A stretch of 64,000 bases of DNA, from the NCBI GenBank assembly GCA_963791425.1, contig CAWBSE010000003.1:310001-374000 (forward strand). Reading direction: 5' to 3'. The notes under the pieces are model-generated. The model saw only the letters and a program-made list of their open reading frames with translations. It was not told the DNA's origin and did no database searches. How positions within the stretch are numbered: position 1 is the first letter of the stretch; every line of letters begins with the position of its first letter. This DNA comes from DATBLE01 sp963791425 (lineage in GTDB: Bacteria; Actinomycetota; Thermoleophilia; Gaiellales; Gaiellaceae). A program made the position numbers and the translations under genes. Positions 18,675-26,386 of the stretch are shown here, in pieces.

Positions 18675-19713
18675 CCGCGACACGCGCGGCGAGGGCGTCG
18701 CCGACCTCGACCGTCGTCGCCTCGCCTCCGACGTCCCTCGTCCGCGGCCCGACACGACAGACGTCCTCCAGCGCCGCGAGCAGCGCCTTCGCTGCCTCCG
18801 CCTCGTCGAGGTGCTCCAGCATCAGCACGGTGCTCCAGATCGCACCACACGGGTTGGCGATTCCCTGCCCGGCGATGTCCGGGGCCGATCCGTGCACGGG
18901 CTCGAACACCCCGATCGTGGTCGTTCCCGGTGCGATGTTCGCCGACGCTGCCATGCCCATCCCGCCCTGGATCGCCGCCGCGAGGTCGGTGAGGATGTCG
19001 GCGAAGAGGTTCGATGCGACGACGACGTCGAGCGAGTCAGGTGCACGGACGATCCGGGCCGTGAGGGCGTCCACGAGCACCTTCTCGTAGCGAACACCCG
19101 GGAACTCGGCGGCGAGCTCGGCCGCAACTTCGTCCCAGAGCACGTAGCCGAAGCGGGACGCGTTCGACTTCGTCGCGCTCGTCAGGATCCCCCGCCGCTG
19201 CGCCGCGCGCTCGAAGGCGAGGCGCAGGATCCGCTCGCAGCCGGCGCGCGTGAAGACCGACACCTCGAGCGCGACCTCGGACGGGAGCCCCCGATGGGCG
19301 CGGCCGCCGACCCCGGCGTACTCGCCCTCGGTGTTCTCGCGCACGAACAGGATGTCGAAGTCGTCGGGGCCCCTCCCCGCGAGCGGCCCCGGGATCCCGG
19401 GCAGCAGCCGACACGGCCGCAGGTTCGCCCACAGGTCCAGCTTCTGCCGGATCTCCAGGATCGTCTGCCAGAGCGAGATGTGGTCGGGCACCGACGGGTC
19501 GCCGATCGCGCCGAGCAGCACCGCATCGAACTCCGAGATCTGCTCGAGCGCGTCCGGCGGCATCATCGTGCCGTGCGCGTGAAACCAGTCCGTGCCCCAG
19601 GGCAGCTCGGTCCAGTCGATCGGGAGGCCAAGGGCATCGACTGCCTTCCTGGCCTCCCGGATCACCTCGGGGCCGACGCCGTCGCCGGCGAGGACGGCGA
19701 CCCGATGGGTCAC
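18664..19713 (-). CDS. Isocitrate/isopropylmalate dehydrogenase family, tartrate/D-malate-type
   Basis: 349 aa. Shows the N-terminal AVLAGDGVGPEVI, the RENTEGEYAGVGG substrate loop, a K in TSATKSNASR, and metal-binding aspartates in NLFADILTDLAAAIQGG. The loop and length fit the tartrate dehydrogenase/D-malate dehydrogenase branch at least as well as LeuB. The reaction is NAD-dependent oxidative decarboxylation of a 2-hydroxy diacid. GTG 19713 overlaps the isochorismatase stop by 4 nt. Membership of an amidase operon rather than leuABCD argues for a catabolic role such as D-malate to pyruvate. Confidence 0.85.
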   Translation of the reverse strand: MTHRVAVLAGDGVGPEVIREARKAVDALGLPIDWTELPWGTDWFHAHGTMMPPDALEQISEFDAVLLGAIGDPSVPDHISLWQTILEIRQKLDLWANLRPCRLLPGIPGPLAGRGPDDFDILFVRENTEGEYAGVGGRAHRGLPSEVALEVSVFTRAGCERILRLAFERAAQRRGILTSATKSNASRFGYVLWDEVAAELAAEFPGVRYEKVLVDALTARIVRAPDSLDVVVASNLFADILTDLAAAIQGGMGMAASANIAPGTTTIGVFEPVHGSAPDIAGQGIANPCGAIWSTVLMLEHLDEAEAAKALLAALEDVCRVGPRTRDVGGEATTVEVGDALAARVAATG

Positions 19714-20357
19714 ACCGCGACCGCCTCGGGCACGCTCGCCACGTAGTCGAGCGCGTCCTCGACCGAGACCACGTCGGCGTACTTCGCCTGGATGTCGAAC
19801 AGGTTCGCGTCGTGCGGTGCCTGCGCCCGATCGGCGACGCACTCGCGCGGCACGATCGTCGGATAGCCGTACTGGAGCAGGTCGACCGCCGTCGCCCTGA
19901 TGCACCCGCTCGTCGTCGCCCCGCAGAGGATCACGGAATCGACTCCCTGGCTGATCAGGATCGAGGGGAGATTCGTGCCGAAGAACGCCGACGCGCCCTT
20001 CTTCATCACGATCGTCTCGCCGTCGCGCGGCTCCAGCCGCGGGTCGATCTCCACCCAGCGACCCCCGATCTGCAGGTCGCCGAGGGCGGGCACCTTCTGC
20101 AGCCACAGGCCGCCGTCCTTCAGACTCGGCTCGAAGCCGATCGTCGTGAAGACGACGGGCAGGCTCTTCGCCCGGGCGGCGTCGAGCAGCCGCTTCGTCG
20201 CCTCGACCTGGGCGGTCATGTCCGCGCCGAGCGTGCACGCAGGGTCGGTGAACCCGCAGCTGAAGTCGACGATGAGGACGGCGGGGCGCGACCCGAGCGT
20301 GATGTTCTGCCCGAGCCGCGCCGCCGCGTAGACCTCGTGCGCCTGCTCGTCGGTCAC
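19710..20357 (-). CDS. Isochorismatase-family amidohydrolase (N-carbamoylsarcosine/maleamate amidase type)
   Basis: 215 aa. The D-K-C triad is visible: D in VLIVDFSCGF, K in MKKGASAFFGTN and C in GATTSGCIRATAVD. The GxTTSGC context and the VPRECVADR segment are those of N-carbamoylsarcosine amidase and maleamate amidohydrolase. It lies between dihydropyrimidinase and the D-malate-type dehydrogenase with 4-nt overlaps on both sides, so one transcript makes all three. A close paralogue runs off the window at 63766-64000, coupled to LeuC/LeuD genes. Confidence 0.86.
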   Translation of the reverse strand: MTDEQAHEVYAAARLGQNITLGSRPAVLIVDFSCGFTDPACTLGADMTAQVEATKRLLDAARAKSLPVVFTTIGFEPSLKDGGLWLQKVPALGDLQIGGRWVEIDPRLEPRDGETIVMKKGASAFFGTNLPSILISQGVDSVILCGATTSGCIRATAVDLLQYGYPTIVPRECVADRAQAPHDANLFDIQAKYADVVSVEDALDYVASVPEAVAV

Positions 20358-21766
20358 GCCGTCACCTGCACCGACCCGAGCGTGTCGCCGACCCGCGCCC
20401 GCTTCACGAACTGGCCCGCGCCGGGCTCGGCGACGAGCTGGTCGTCCTCGACGATCGTCTGGCCGCGGACGAGCACCACCTGCGGCGCGCCCGTGACCTC
20501 CGTGCCCTCGAACAGGTTGTAGTTCACGTTCGTGTGGTGGGTCGCAGCCGAGATGGTCAGCTTCTTCTCGGGATCCCAGACGACCAGGTCGGCGTCGCTG
20601 CCGACCGCGATCGTGCCCTTCCGCGGGTAGAGCCCGAACCGCTTGGCGACGTTCGTCGAGGTCAGCTCGACGAGGCGGTTCATCGAGATCCGCCCGGTGC
20701 GGACGCCGAACTCGTGCAGCATGTGGAGCCGGTTCTCGATCCCCGGCCCGCCGTTCGGGACGACCTGGAAGTCCTGCCCGTTGATGCCCTTCTGCTCGGG
20801 CCAGTTGAAGGGGCAGTGGTCGGTCGAGACGACCGAGAGGACGTCGTTCTGGAGCGCCTTCCACAGGTGCTCCTGCTGGTCCTTCGGCCGCGGCGGGGGC
20901 GTGTAGATGTACTTCGCGCCCTCGAAGTTCGGCTTCTCGAGGGCCGTGTCGTCGATGAACAGGTACTGGGTGCAGGTCTCGCCCCACACGTCCCAGCCCT
21001 TCTCGCGCGCGAGCGCGATCGGCTCCACCGACGGCTGGCACGAGACGTGGACGACGTACAGCGCCGCGTCCGCGACCCGGGCGAGCTGGACGGCGCGGTT
21101 GGTCGCCTCCGCCTCGGTCTCCATCGGACGGGTCCGCGCATGCCAGATCGGGTCCTTCTTCCCGGCCGCGACCGCCTCCTTGACGATCACGTCGATCGCG
21201 TCGCCGTTCTCGGCGTGCACCATCACGAGCCCACCGGTCTCGTTCGCGACGCGCATCGTCTTGAAGAGGGTCTCGTCGTCGACCATCACGGCGCCCTTGT
21301 AGGCCATGAACAGCTTGTACGACGTGACTCCCTCGTCGGGCAGCTTTCCGAGCGCTTCGAGGCCGCCTCCGCCGGCGAGGTCGGTGACGCCGATGTGGAA
21401 GCCGACGTCGATCACGGGCTTGCAGCGGTCGATCTTCTCGAAGTAGTTCTCGAGCGCCTGCGGGAACGGCGTTCCCGGCGACTGCATGCAGAAGTCCACG
21501 AGGGAGGTCGTACCGCCGAACGCGGCGGCGACCGTGCCCGACGTGAAGTCGTCGCACGTCGTCGTGCCGCCGAAGAACATCTCGATGTGCGTGTGCGGGT
21601 CGATCGCCCCCGGGATCACGTACTTGCCGGTCGCATCGATGACCTTGTCGGCGTCCATGTCCAGCGACCGGCCGATCAGTGTCACGGTCCCGTTCTCGGC
21701 GTAGATGTCGCCGACGTAGTCGTCGGACGCCGTCACGATGCGCCCGCCCTTGATCAGGACAGACAT
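20354..21766 (-). CDS. Dihydropyrimidinase (D-hydantoinase)
   Basis: 470 aa, normal length. Binuclear-metal residues are present: H-x-H in IDPHTHIEMFFGG, the carboxylated Lys in SYKLFMAYKG, His in AENGDAID and YVVHVSCQPS, and Asp in VSTDHCPFNWPEQ. It opens hydantoin or dihydropyrimidine rings to N-carbamoyl acids, which the M20 enzymes of this window could hydrolyse. A TGTATACA palindrome lies 38 bp upstream of its ATG, inside the end of the amidase gene, and may be an operator. Confidence 0.92.
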   Translation of the reverse strand: MSVLIKGGRIVTASDDYVGDIYAENGTVTLIGRSLDMDADKVIDATGKYVIPGAIDPHTHIEMFFGGTTTCDDFTSGTVAAAFGGTTSLVDFCMQSPGTPFPQALENYFEKIDRCKPVIDVGFHIGVTDLAGGGGLEALGKLPDEGVTSYKLFMAYKGAVMVDDETLFKTMRVANETGGLVMVHAENGDAIDVIVKEAVAAGKKDPIWHARTRPMETEAEATNRAVQLARVADAALYVVHVSCQPSVEPIALAREKGWDVWGETCTQYLFIDDTALEKPNFEGAKYIYTPPPRPKDQQEHLWKALQNDVLSVVSTDHCPFNWPEQKGINGQDFQVVPNGGPGIENRLHMLHEFGVRTGRISMNRLVELTSTNVAKRFGLYPRKGTIAVGSDADLVVWDPEKKLTISAATHHTNVNYNLFEGTEVTGAPQVVLVRGQTIVEDDQLVAEPGAGQFVKRARVGDTLGSVQVTA

Positions 21767-21782
21767 GCGCGTTCAACCCCCT

Positions 21783-22979
21783 TTACGGACGAATGATGTC
21801 GTCTGTATACAAAACCTCCCCGGGGGCGCCGTCAACCGGCGTCCGCTCGTGCCAGTCGGTCGCCCGCTGGAATGCGTGCGCGGCGGCGAGGACGAGATCG
21901 TCCTCGAGGCGCCGCCCGGCGAGGCAGAGGCCGACCGGGAGGCCGTCCACGAATCCGCAGGGGACGCTCGCGGCCGGGTTGCCGATCAGCGTCGCGGGCG
22001 AGTTGTACGGGATGATCAGCAGGCGGTAGTCCGGCGGGATCGCGTCGAGCCGCGGCGCGACGATCGGCATCGCCGGCGCGACGAGGAGGTCGTAGCCGCC
22101 GAGCTCGCGGTCGTACTCCTGCACGGCCCACCGGCGCGCGCGCAACCCGGTCACGTACGCCGTGGACGGCAGGAGCAGCCCGGCGAGCAGCCGCGCGCGT
22201 ACATCGGGGCCGTAGTCTTCGAGACGAGTGCGCATCCAGGGGAGGTGGGCCTCCGTCGCCTCGGGGAGCAGCATCAGCTGGACGATCGTCGCGATCTCCT
22301 CGTGCAGCGGGATCGCCACCGGCTCGAGACGGCCGGGAAGCTCGGCGAGCGCCTCCTCACAGACCGCGGCGACCCGGGGGTCGGCGCGCTCGAAGAGGCT
22401 CGTGACCACGCCGATCCTGAGGTCACGGGGCGGATCGAGCGCTACCGGCCGGTCGGCGACGGCCGAGAGCACCCTCGCGCACTCGGCGGCGCTGCGCGCC
22501 ATCGGGCCGATCGTGTCGAAGCTCCAACTCGTCGGGACGAGGCCGTCGTTCGGGACGAGGCCCGTGCTCGGGCGCAGGCCGGTGACACCGCAGAGCGCGG
22601 CCGGAATCCGGACAGAGCCGGCCGTGTCGGTGCCGAGCGCCGCATCGCAGAGTCCGGCCGAGACGGCCGCAGCGCTCCCCCCGCTGGAGCCGCCGGTGAT
22701 GCACTCGGAGTTCCACGGGTTTCGGGCGGGCCCGAAATGCGGGCTGTTCGTGATCGCCCCGTATGCGAATTCGTGTGTGTTGGTCTTGCCCACGATCGTC
22801 GCACCTGCGGCCCGCAGTCGTGCGACTGCGACCGCATCCCGCTCGGGAACGCGATCGAGGATCTTCGAGGCTGCCGTCGTCGGCATCCCGGCCACGTCGA
22901 TCACGTCCTTGACGGCGACCCGCCAGTCGCCGTCATCCGCGCCCAGGTGCAGGAACGCGTTGTACGGATCGAGCGTCAC
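21783..22979 (-). CDS. Amidase signature family protein (AtzE/GatA-like)
   Basis: 398 aa, rather short for the family. The Ser-Ser-Lys triad is complete: K in VAVKDVIDVAG near residue 24, the cis-Ser in CITGGSSGGSAAAV and the nucleophile in GTDTAGSVRIPAA. Substrates in this family include biuret-like and acyl amides. GTG 22979 overlaps by 4 nt (GTGA) the stop of a 54-aa gene that looks like a small GatC/AtzG-type partner. It ends 16 bp before the dihydropyrimidinase start. Confidence 0.87.
   Translation of the reverse strand: MTLDPYNAFLHLGADDGDWRVAVKDVIDVAGMPTTAASKILDRVPERDAVAVARLRAAGATIVGKTNTHEFAYGAITNSPHFGPARNPWNSECITGGSSGGSAAAVSAGLCDAALGTDTAGSVRIPAALCGVTGLRPSTGLVPNDGLVPTSWSFDTIGPMARSAAECARVLSAVADRPVALDPPRDLRIGVVTSLFERADPRVAAVCEEALAELPGRLEPVAIPLHEEIATIVQLMLLPEATEAHLPWMRTRLEDYGPDVRARLLAGLLLPSTAYVTGLRARRWAVQEYDRELGGYDLLVAPAMPIVAPRLDAIPPDYRLLIIPYNSPATLIGNPAASVPCGFVDGLPVGLCLAGRRLEDDLVLAAAHAFQRATDWHERTPVDGAPGEVLYTDDIIRP
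21804..21811. promoter_or_regulatory. TGTATACA palindrome upstream of dihydropyrimidinase
   Basis: An 8-bp perfect palindrome, read TTTGTATACAG on the minus strand. The same 11 bases occur at 56384-56394 before the ABC importer. It fits the TnGTnnACnA pattern of FadR-type GntR operators. The regulator is unknown. Confidence 0.45.
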
Positions 22980-23140
22980 GGCGTCGTCTCCGGCGGCACG
23001 CGCTGCTCGATCTCTGCGAGCGCCGGCAGGATGCGGTCGAGGAAGCCGCCGACCCCCTCGAGATCCTCCTCGGTCGGGTGCACGCCCTGGGCCGCGGCCG
23101 CTTCCCTGAGGCGTTCGATCGGGTTACACTCGGAGTCCAT
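22976..23140 (-). CDS. 54-aa small protein, possible AtzG/GatC-like amidase partner
   Basis: ATG 23140 to TGA 22976. The product begins MDSECNPIERLREAAA and has two predicted helices (VHPTEEDLEGVGGFLDRILPAL), acidic, with no membrane segment. Amidases of the AtzE/GatA type commonly have a small helical partner of 60-100 aa encoded directly upstream; size, helical content and the 4-nt overlap with the amidase start fit that. No clear Shine-Dalgarno is visible. Its ATG overlaps, in opposite sense, the ATG of the FmdB gene (CATG at 23138-23141). Confidence 0.55.
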   Translation of the reverse strand: MDSECNPIERLREAAAAQGVHPTEEDLEGVGGFLDRILPALAEIEQRVPPETTP

Positions 23141-23330
23141 GCCGGTCTATGAGTATCGCTGCGACAAGTGTGAAGAGCAGTTCGAGGAGTTTCTCACGTT
23201 GTCGACCAATCCCGCGCCGCCCTGCCCGAAGTGCGGCGGCAAGAAGGTCACACGCTTGTTCTCGAAGGTCAACACCGAGTGGCTCCCGAGCGACGTCGCG
23301 TGGGACCGCGTCGGTCGAAGCTGGGACTGA
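23139..23330 (+). CDS. FmdB-family zinc ribbon protein
   Basis: 63 aa: MPVYEYRCDKCEEQFEEF followed by a second CPKC pair, so C8-x2-C11 and a later CxxC form a zinc ribbon. It matches the FmdB regulatory-protein family, which often sits near amidase genes; its exact role is unproven. RBS-like CGGAG lies four bases before the ATG. The start codon overlaps the divergent 54-aa gene start within the same four bases. Confidence 0.88.
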   Translation: MPVYEYRCDKCEEQFEEFLTLSTNPAPPCPKCGGKKVTRLFSKVNTEWLPSDVAWDRVGRSWD

Positions 23331-23342
23331 CCCTCCCGACCC

Positions 23343-24173
23343 GTGCCCTACGCACAGATCGACGACGGGACACGGCTCTTCTACGAGCTGACGGGGCCCG
23401 AGGACGGCCCGGTCGTCCTCCAGTTCGGCGGCGGTCTGTTCGGCCGGCACAACTTCGGCCTCGTCAACGACGGCTTCCGGGAGCGGGGCTTCCGCCTGCT
23501 CTCCTTCGACGCGCGGGGCTACGGCGCGTCGACGTGTCCCCGCGAGGCGTACACGATCGAGGGCTGGGCGGCGGACGGCCCGGCGCTCCTCGACACGGTC
23601 GGCCTCGACCGCGTGCTCGTGCACGGGACGTCGATGGGCGGGATGATCGCGATCGCCTTCACCGCCCTGTATCCGGAGCGGACGATCGCCGCCTGCGCCG
23701 ACGTCGCCTTCGCAAAGCCGGATGTGTACCGGCGGACGCTCTTCCGCGTGTGGCGGCGGATGGCCGAGACGATGCCCTGGGACGAGTTCTCCGATCACGT
23801 CACCACGCAGGCGGTGGGGGCCGGGTTCATGGAGAGCCCGGAGGGCGAGAACATCTTCCAGCTCGTCCGCGACATCGTCGGGCTCAACGACCCGTATACG
23901 GTCAGGCAGGCCTGCCTGGCGATGGAGAACATGGACCTCTCGCCGCTCGTCCCGAAGATCTCCCGGCCGCTGCTGATGACGAACGGCACCCACGACATCC
24001 TCTGCCCGCCCGACCTGGCGACGAGCGGGCTGGGCGCGCGGACGATGGCGGAGCAGAACGAGCACATCGAGCTCGTCGAGTTCCCCGACATCGGGCACGC
24101 CGACCTGGTGGAGTGCCCGCAGGACGCGATCCGGATCGTCGGCGACTTCTTCGACCGCGCGCTCGCCGCCTAG
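23343..24173 (+). CDS. Alpha/beta hydrolase
   Basis: 276 aa. The nucleophile elbow reads VHGTSMGGMIAIAF, with the acid in TNGTHDILCPPDLA and the catalytic His in FPDIGHADLVE. Its N-terminus (AQIDDGTRLFYELTGPEDG) is typical of 3-oxoadipate enol-lactonase-like hydrolases. A related but frameshifted gene is at 58905-59742, with the same HGTSMGGMIAI elbow. GTG start 12 nt after FmdB, so one transcript. The ester or amide substrate is unknown. Confidence 0.86.
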   Translation: MPYAQIDDGTRLFYELTGPEDGPVVLQFGGGLFGRHNFGLVNDGFRERGFRLLSFDARGYGASTCPREAYTIEGWAADGPALLDTVGLDRVLVHGTSMGGMIAIAFTALYPERTIAACADVAFAKPDVYRRTLFRVWRRMAETMPWDEFSDHVTTQAVGAGFMESPEGENIFQLVRDIVGLNDPYTVRQACLAMENMDLSPLVPKISRPLLMTNGTHDILCPPDLATSGLGARTMAEQNEHIELVEFPDIGHADLVECPQDAIRIVGDFFDRALAA

Positions 24174-24179
24174 CGCCCG

Positions 24180-24581
24180 CTACTTCAGAGGGTTCGTCCC
24201 CGCCATCCAGATGATCACGCGCGAGAACTTCCCGTCGGCGTCGACGTCGAAGAAGTTGCAGTTGTGCATGTCGTTCTTCGTTCCGTCGTTGAGCTCGCCG
24301 ATGTAGCTCTGCTCCGTCGCGACCTTCCCCGCACCCGGCTCGACGACGATGTTCTTGATCTCGTGGAAGATCGAGACCGAGTTCCCGCAGAAGTCGGTGA
24401 ACATCCGGCGGATCTCGTCGGCACCGGAGAACACCGCGTGGTCGGTCTGCACGGTCATGACGGCGTCGTCGGCGAAGTGGGAGAGGATCGCGTCGACGTC
24501 CTTTGCGTCGACCGCCTTGAAGTAGCTGTCCGGCAGGGCCGCGAGCTGGTCGCGGGTCAGCGGCTGGGTCTGCGTTGCCAC
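24180..24581 (-). CDS. SnoaL/NTF2-like domain protein
   Basis: 133 aa. Start GTG 24581 has GGAGG four bases upstream, so the longer frame to 24743 was rejected. Sequence shows the cone-shaped NTF2 fold order: an N-terminal helix (LAALPDSYFKAVDAKDVDAIL), then SHFADDAVMTVQ and later strands including VIIWMAGTNPLK. Such proteins range from isomerases to ligand binders; nothing here fixes a reaction. An ATGTCTGAC element sits 17 bp upstream. Confidence 0.8.
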   Translation of the reverse strand: MATQTQPLTRDQLAALPDSYFKAVDAKDVDAILSHFADDAVMTVQTDHAVFSGADEIRRMFTDFCGNSVSIFHEIKNIVVEPGAGKVATEQSYIGELNDGTKNDMHNCNFFDVDADGKFSRVIIWMAGTNPLK

Positions 24582-24597
24582 GGTGCCTCCTCGTTCG

Positions 24598-24606
24598 ATG
24601 TCTGAC
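24598..24606. promoter_or_regulatory. ATGTCTGAC half-operator upstream of the SnoaL-like gene
   Basis: Nine bases identical to the left part of the ATGTCTGACAT palindromes at 44015 and 59782. The right arm is degenerate (CT instead of AT). Located 17 bp before GTG 24581. Confidence 0.35.
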
Positions 24607-24671
24607 CTCCAGGCGAGTCTAATCCTCCGTCCGCCGAACATGGGCGGGCGTCCTGTCCAGTCATGGTCGCT

Positions 24672-24709
24672 ATGGTCATCTAGCCTGACTGGTAGTATCA
24701 GATGACCAT
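24672..24709. promoter_or_regulatory. Inverted repeat over the antitoxin start (probable autoregulatory operator)
   Basis: ATGGTCATCT (24672-24681) and AGATGACCAT (24700-24709) are perfect 10-bp arms separated by 18 bp; the right arm covers the antitoxin ATG at 24702. A further ATGGTC lies at 24663-24668. Toxin-antitoxin operons are usually repressed by their own antitoxin at such palindromes. Confidence 0.6.
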
Positions 24710-24926
24710 GAAGCAGATGGGAGCAGCGGAGTTCAAGGAGCACTGCCTATCGATCCTCGACGAGGTCGACGAGGAGGGCCTGGTGATCACCAAGCGCGGG
24801 AAGCCGGTCGCGAAGCTGATCGCGATCCGCGCCGAGTCGAGCGCGCTCATCGGCGCCCTGGCCGGCAAGCTGACGATCAAGGGCGACATCCTCTCGACCG
24901 ACGCCGCCTGGGATGCTCAACCTTGA
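24702..24926 (+). CDS. Phd/YefM-type antitoxin
   Basis: 74 aa. MGAAEFKEHCLSILDEVDEEG followed by LVITKRGKPVAKLIAI is the Phd/YefM fold: an N-terminal DNA-binding sheet, then a toxin-wrapping tail (STDAAWDAQP). The gene overlaps the toxin gene by 14 bp. Two ATGs (24702, 24708) are possible. Expected to neutralise the PIN toxin and to repress its own operon through the inverted repeat at 24672-24709. Confidence 0.9.
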   Translation: MTMKQMGAAEFKEHCLSILDEVDEEGLVITKRGKPVAKLIAIRAESSALIGALAGKLTIKGDILSTDAAWDAQP

Positions 24927-25275
24927 CACGCACGTCTTCGTCTTCGCCCTCGCCGGCGAGCTGAGAGCGGCGGAGCGGCGGCTGCTGGAGCGCGACCGCT
25001 GGGGGATCTCGGCGATTGTCCTCTGGGAGATCGCGAAACTCGCGCAGCTGGGGCGGATCGAGATCGCTCTCGACGACTCGAGCGTCGTTCGCGCCCTGTC
25101 CAGTGTCCAGGTCTGGCCGCTGACCCGCGAGATCGCGCTGGCGAGCACGCGGCTGGACGTTCAAGGCGATCCCGCCGACGAGTTGATCGCCGCAACGAGC
25201 GTCGTGCACGGTGCCCCGCTCGTGACGAGAGACCGCGGGCTACGCCGCTCGAAGCTCGTTCCCCTGGCCCGTTAG
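24913..25275 (+). CDS. VapC-type PIN-domain toxin
   Basis: 120 aa. The acidic PIN residues are visible: D5 in LNLDTHVFVFAL, E in VLWEIAKLAQLGR, D in GDPADELIAATS and D in LVTRDRGLRRS. PIN toxins are Mg-dependent RNases that cut tRNA or other RNA. The DTH opening and IAATSVVHGAPLVTRD ending match toxins paired with Phd-like antitoxins. Confidence 0.9.
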   Translation: MLNLDTHVFVFALAGELRAAERRLLERDRWGISAIVLWEIAKLAQLGRIEIALDDSSVVRALSSVQVWPLTREIALASTRLDVQGDPADELIAATSVVHGAPLVTRDRGLRRSKLVPLAR

Positions 25276-25290
25276 CGCACTTCGCGCCGA

Positions 25291-25306
25291 ACGGCCCGCG
25301 GGCCGT
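25291..25306. terminator. 16-bp GC palindrome after the toxin gene
   Basis: ACGGCCCGCGGGCCGT is fully self-complementary. It lies 16 bp after the toxin stop between converging genes, so a transcription-stop hairpin is possible, but there is no T-run. Confidence 0.35.
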
Positions 25307-25366
25307 GGACTGGCCACATCATGACAGTGGTCGTGCAAGCGAGACGGCCTGCGTTGGGGCGCAAAG

Positions 25367-25390
25367 AGAGGCACCGATAGAGGCACCGAT
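25367..25390 (+). repeat. Tandem 12-bp duplication
   Basis: AGAGGCACCGAT occurs twice head to tail (25367-25378, 25379-25390) in noncoding DNA. Only two units; probably replication slippage. Confidence 0.6.
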
Positions 25391-25588
25391 GTTGTTGTCG
25401 GAAGAGACAATATTCATAGGCTCGACCGACGTCGGCAGCCAGAGGTAGACGAGCTGCCGCGGGTCGGTCAGCGTGACTTCTCGCTGAGCGCGACGAGCCC
25501 AGACAGCCGCATCCGAGAGCCCTCATCCGCACACGCGCGAGCCGGAACCAGATTCCGTCGAGAAAGCCGAGTTAGAGGCGGCGTAACC

Positions 25589-26386
25589 CTAGCCGCGTTT
25601 CACGATCACCCTAAAGCGTCCCGTCTTCGCGTTCGCGCTGGTGTCCGTCGCCGAGCACTTGACGAAGGCGCGACCAATTTTGAAGCTACTGCCCGACCTC
25701 GGCTGGCAGGACACCGGGACCGAACCGTCGACGGCATCGCTGGCGGTGACCCTGTAGGTGACGCGCACGCTCGTAGCCCCCCTCCGCGCCCGAACTGTCT
25801 TGTTGACGGCTCCGCTGAGCGTGGGCGGCGTCACGTCGAATTCCAGCCCAGGCACACTCAGCGTGCCGGTCCACGTGTCCGTCCCGACTGAGCCGTTCGA
25901 CGTGGGAGTGGCCCGATGACTCACCGTGCCCCCTCCCGAGGCTCCTGCATAGATGCCCGAGCCGCCGGTGATTGTGAACGCGCGGCTCAGGTTCAACGCC
26001 GACGAGATGCACTCCCCCCGATATCGGTCGACCGCAAGTTGGAGCTCGCCCTTGCCGGCGACCTCGAGACGGACTGTCGTCTCGAACACGCCGTCACAAT
26101 CTCCTTCCTGCACGAAGAACGTGTACGTCTCCGAGACTTCGCCGAGGCCGCGGACGGCCCCGCTGCCCCTGCGCGCCGAGCAGAGGTCAGCGGCCGGTGG
26201 CGAGCCGGGCGGGCACGGGCCTGGCTTCGAAGTCATCGCAAGCACGGCCTCGATCGTGAGCGACCCCATGGTCGCACCCGTCTTCGCGACGCCTGAGGCG
26301 ACCTGGACTGTCGCCGCGACTGCGAGCGCCGTCGCCAGGACGGCGAGAGCAAGACGTCGCTTCGTTCGATTCTCGTTTCCGGTCAT
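25589..26386 (-). CDS. Secreted protein with C-terminal HYR-like domain
   Basis: 265 aa. N-terminal Sec signal peptide (basic start, then LALAVLATALAVAATVQVASG). Residues 40-180 are an unrecognised beta-rich region with paired cysteines and a GSGIYAGASGGG turn. The last ~80 residues, from DVTPPTLSGAVNKTVRA through TASDAVDGSVPVSC to CSATDTSANAKTGRF, fit a HYR domain, an Ig-like fold found in extracellular adhesion or surface proteins. GAGGAG lies nine bases before ATG 26386. Function unknown. Confidence 0.8.
   Translation of the reverse strand: MTGNENRTKRRLALAVLATALAVAATVQVASGVAKTGATMGSLTIEAVLAMTSKPGPCPPGSPPAADLCSARRGSGAVRGLGEVSETYTFFVQEGDCDGVFETTVRLEVAGKGELQLAVDRYRGECISSALNLSRAFTITGGSGIYAGASGGGTVSHRATPTSNGSVGTDTWTGTLSVPGLEFDVTPPTLSGAVNKTVRARRGATSVRVTYRVTASDAVDGSVPVSCQPRSGSSFKIGRAFVKCSATDTSANAKTGRFRVIVKRG

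Larger units (their letters stand above)
25276..25588. other. 313-bp intergenic region without a recognisable gene
   Basis: Lower coding potential than its surroundings. It contains a perfect 16-bp palindrome (25291-25306) and a 12-bp tandem duplication (25367-25390) but no tRNA, RBS-led ORF or insertion sequence that I can support. Two converging genes (toxin, secreted protein) end on its borders. Confidence 0.6.

Noticed and set aside
16121..19090. A 989-codon open frame on the + strand
   Set aside because: It runs antisense through the aconitase and dehydrogenase genes, has an Arg/Gly/Pro-rich composition and no domain; it is a by-product of high G+C codon use.
23894..23899. GTATAC inside the alpha/beta hydrolase gene, and TGTATAC at 48994-49000 in an acyl-CoA dehydrogenase
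   Set aside because: Both are within coding sequence away from any start and lack the TGTATACA palindrome; counted as chance.
25276..25588. A remnant mobile element next to the toxin-antitoxin pair
   Set aside because: No transposase fragment, terminal repeats or target duplication could be found; only a palindrome and a 12-bp tandem repeat.
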